From Rhyacophila brunnea (Eukaryota > Arthropoda > Insecta > Trichoptera > Rhyacophilidae): 64,000 bases of DNA. The DNA is taken from the NCBI GenBank assembly GCA_022495005.1, contig JAGYXB010001062.1, forward strand, positions 1,054,001 to 1,118,000. Reading direction: 5' to 3'. The notes below the pieces were generated by a model. That model did no database searches. It saw only the letters and a program-made list of their open reading frames with translations, and was not told where the DNA came from. The position numbers were made by a program, and so were the translations under genes. Positions 62,026 to 64,000 of the stretch are shown piece by piece (position 1 is the stretch's first letter; each line of letters begins with the position of its first letter).

Positions 62026-62674
62026 TAGGGATCGCAATACCGGTATTCAATTTTTTATCGATACCAAAATAACGGGTTCAAAATTTAAAAAATACCGTTA
62101 TTTTCGGTATTAACAAAGCATACACGTTTATGTTTTTCGAAAACGAATTTATTCAATGTCATTTTTTCATTATTAATACTATATTCTATAAGATTAAGTA
62201 TAGTGTTTAAGTTGTATGCTGCCAGAACGCAATTATATTGACAAAACCAACACAAGTTAAATAATATTAAAACAAAATCCCTCAATTAATATAATTACTT
62301 ATAAAATTGTCGCGATGAATTAACATATTATTTCAAAAAAGAAAACATTCCTGGAAAATTTCAAATTATTCTATAACTATTGGTCCAATGTTAATAGTAC
62401 ATACAACTAACGTTGAATTTGAGATGGATTTTGCTGTGCTCAGATTAATAGTATTTTTGTAAAAAATAGCAGTTCTTAAATATCATGATCTATGTATATA
62501 TATTTATAAATTAATGTCAACATAATAAATGTAGGTAGGTACTTTGGTTGTAATAAAATAGTGTTTTGAAATAGATTTTAAATTTATGGGTAAGTACTTC
62601 TTTTTTTTCTATAATATTATGTTTTGACGAATACCGGAATATATTAATATATTCATCCGGTATTGCAATCCCTA
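62026..62674 (+). mobile_element. hAT-like MITE with ACCGGT-rich ends, copy 2
   Basis: Starts TAGGGATCGCAATACCGGTA and ends ATCCGGTATTGCAATCCCTA. The flanks ATGACCAC (62018-62025) and ATTACCAC (62675-62682) agree at 7 of 8. It has the same orientation and almost the same length as copy 1, 1.26 kb away. The two TSDs differ, so these are separate insertions and not a tandem duplication. Confidence 0.8.
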
Positions 62675-63061
62675 ATTACCACCACCATCTTAATATTAAG
62701 TAATTATATCTGATATGCACACTAAAGGTAACACAACTACAAGTCGTTTTACGTTAATATCAATCTCCAATTAGCGAACTAACAAAGAGTGTAATTATAA
62801 TTGAATTATATTTATGGAATATTAATAATTCCTAAAACAAGCTATTATGACTCACATGTGGCCGCACCGCAGCGTTGTATTTGAAAACCATTTCCCTACA
62901 AGCTATATTATGATAAAATGTGTTTATAACTTTACTACTGTTTTTGATTTATAAGTTATCATTATTAACCATTGTTGAATGTTAAATACGTATGAATAAG
63001 ATAATAAATAACCTACCACCCAATACTACCCGGACTATATGTAAAACTCGCTCCCTCATAT

Positions 63062-63362
63062 GGTAATTGTGCCGCAGAGGTGGACATGAGCTATTATATA
63101 TTTTTTTACGACACACACACAGTATACAGTTTATTCCGTGTAGACAATTATAATAAATGCTTTTTTCTGCCGGCGCATCGGCTTTTCGATCCAATAATCG
63201 TTAATTGAAAATTTGAAATTTTCATACATTTTGATACACCATTATCACAAACTAAGATTATAAGTATGATGTAATATTAGGTTGGGGTAGGTTAGGTTAG
63301 GTTTAGTTTGGTCTAAAAATAAAGTTGTAAAATCTGATGTCCACCTCTGCGGCACATTTACC
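63062..63362. mobile_element. Inverted-repeat element in the MADF gene intron
   Basis: GGTAATTGTGCCGCAGAGG, then TGGACAT, is repeated inverted as ATGTCCA, then CCTCTGCGGCACATTTACC. The element is about 300 bp with TTAGG-like repeats (GGTTAGGTTAGGTT, about 63290-63303) in the interior. No clear target duplication. If the MADF gene extends leftward, this lies in its first intron. Confidence 0.65.
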
Positions 63363-63448
63363 GAGAATATTTTTGTCAATCCCCGTAAAAATAATAACTA
63401 GGTACAATTTTGTTAAAGATATACCTATTATAAGTATTATTATCTTAC

Positions 63449-63793
63449 CTCAGTCCCGAGTCCGCCTTCTTTAAATGGTTGGACGTTATTTTTGTCTTTC
63501 AGAAACAGTAAATAGTCATAGGCAAACCACTTTGAAACATATGTAGTTGCGGCGCCAGATTTCTTTAAATCGCCAATTTTTTTTCTCTCCCTGTAGAATT
63601 GCGAGCACAAATTTTTTATTTTTCTTTTTACTTCTAATGTATTTTCAATTCCAACCGCATTGGATATATTTACCCAAGCGTCGTGGTTGGAATTGCGGCA
63701 CTTGTGATTGGGATGTTTTGGGTCCCATACACACCTTTCTTCTCTGTAACGTTCAATAGCTGTAATAATTTTATCATTGTCCCAATGTGCCAT
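63449..63793 (-). CDS. MADF-domain protein, first coding exon
   Basis: Read on the minus strand, ATG at 63793 opens MAHWDNDKIITAIERYREER. The context is good (A at -3, G at +4), which favours it over the in-frame upstream ATG at 63838 that would add a hydrophobic stretch. The 115 codons form an almost complete MADF (Adf-1/Myb-SANT-like) DNA-binding domain: a first helix at 6-20, then VWDPKHPNHK (22-31) matching the family's L/VWD-x-x-HP-x-Y/H-K, W40 in helix 2, and a third-helix region at 53-72 (VKRKIKNLCSQFYRERKK). A W-F-x-Y-D-x-L-x-F-L segment follows at 89-98. The exon ends in phase 0 at GAG before a consensus donor GTAAGA at 63448. Later exons, often carrying a BESS motif in this family, were not found to the left. 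MADF proteins are usually insect sequence-specific transcription factors, and some derive from transposons. The specific member is not identified. Confidence 0.8.
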
Positions 63794-63849
63794 GATTGCC
63801 ACGACTAATATGTAATAACAAAAAAACAAAAGAACCACCGTCGTTGTTT

Positions 63850-64000
63850 CACGTGTTCACTCAATGAAATATATAAAATGAATGACAACTACAATAAAAT
63901 TAAATCCGTCCAAAAAATATAGATACCTACTTTGTGTACCGATATCGATATATTGCCGGTATCAATACTTTCTTTCGATGCCAATATTGATTGATATTCG
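63850..64000. other. Window end, AT-rich
   Basis: Upstream side of the MADF exon. It contains ATCGATATATTGCCGGTATC, reminiscent of the ACCGGT-rich hAT termini at 60763 and 62026, but it is cut by the window end. No promoter motif can be assigned safely. Confidence 0.3.

Noticed and set aside
1..64000. CRISPR array, bacterial operon, viral genome or rRNA genes
   Set aside because: There are no regularly spaced direct repeats, no ribosome-binding-site-led gene strings, no large viral-type frames and no rRNA-like sequence.

Overview
The window looks like a non-coding stretch of an insect nuclear genome. It is strongly AT-rich, has no long open reading frames or bacterial gene signals, and is packed with eukaryotic transposon debris: RTE-type LINE 3' ends, hAT-like and MITE-like elements with 8-bp target-site duplications (TSDs), a Tc1/mariner transposase tail, and tRNA-derived SINEs with A and B boxes. 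Short TTAGG runs, a MADF domain exon and frequent TAGGTACCTAC-like words fit an insect. An aphid or related hemipteran is my best guess, by impression only and not proven.

Genes: only one gene piece is convincing, a MADF (Adf-1/Myb-SANT-like) first coding exon on the minus strand at 63449-63793, with a good start context and a clean GT splice donor. A degenerate THAP-type first exon with an intact donor lies at 56960-57030. Everything else protein-like is transposon relic: RTE C-termini at 6161, 18455, 27094, 41653 and 56345, a Tc1/mariner transposase tail at 13790, and a possible second LINE tail at 36389.

Repeats, left to right. 281-585 is one copy of a ~300-bp dispersed repeat, also at 10217 and 44188/46193 with a remnant at 8319. 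1018-1442 is a hAT-like element. 1540-1702 is a tRNA-SINE. 1949-2339 is the first CATGG-ended MITE. 11322-11737 is a foldback element made of two head-to-head tRNA-like units. 28150-28540 is a MITE whose ends resemble those of the next structure. 28572-36137 is a giant palindrome: two inverted copies (4.1 and 3.4 kb) of one non-autonomous DNA transposon, with the same 10-bp word ACTTATCAGT at the left end, the junction and the right end. 44188-46338 is a three-level nest: dispersed repeat, 1.84-kb hAT element with an exact 8-bp TSD, and two CATGG MITEs, each with its own exact 8-bp TSD. 60763-61406 and 62026-62674 are two copies of one hAT-like MITE with ACCGGT-rich ends.

Between the repeats are long AT-rich intervals and several islands richer in GC and CpG (about 10990-11240, 22555-22810, 39240-39500, 43310-43680, 49390-50200, 54670-54850). 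These could be regulatory elements in a gene desert, but that is inference from composition alone. No tRNA or rRNA gene, CRISPR array or complete autonomous transposon was recognised.
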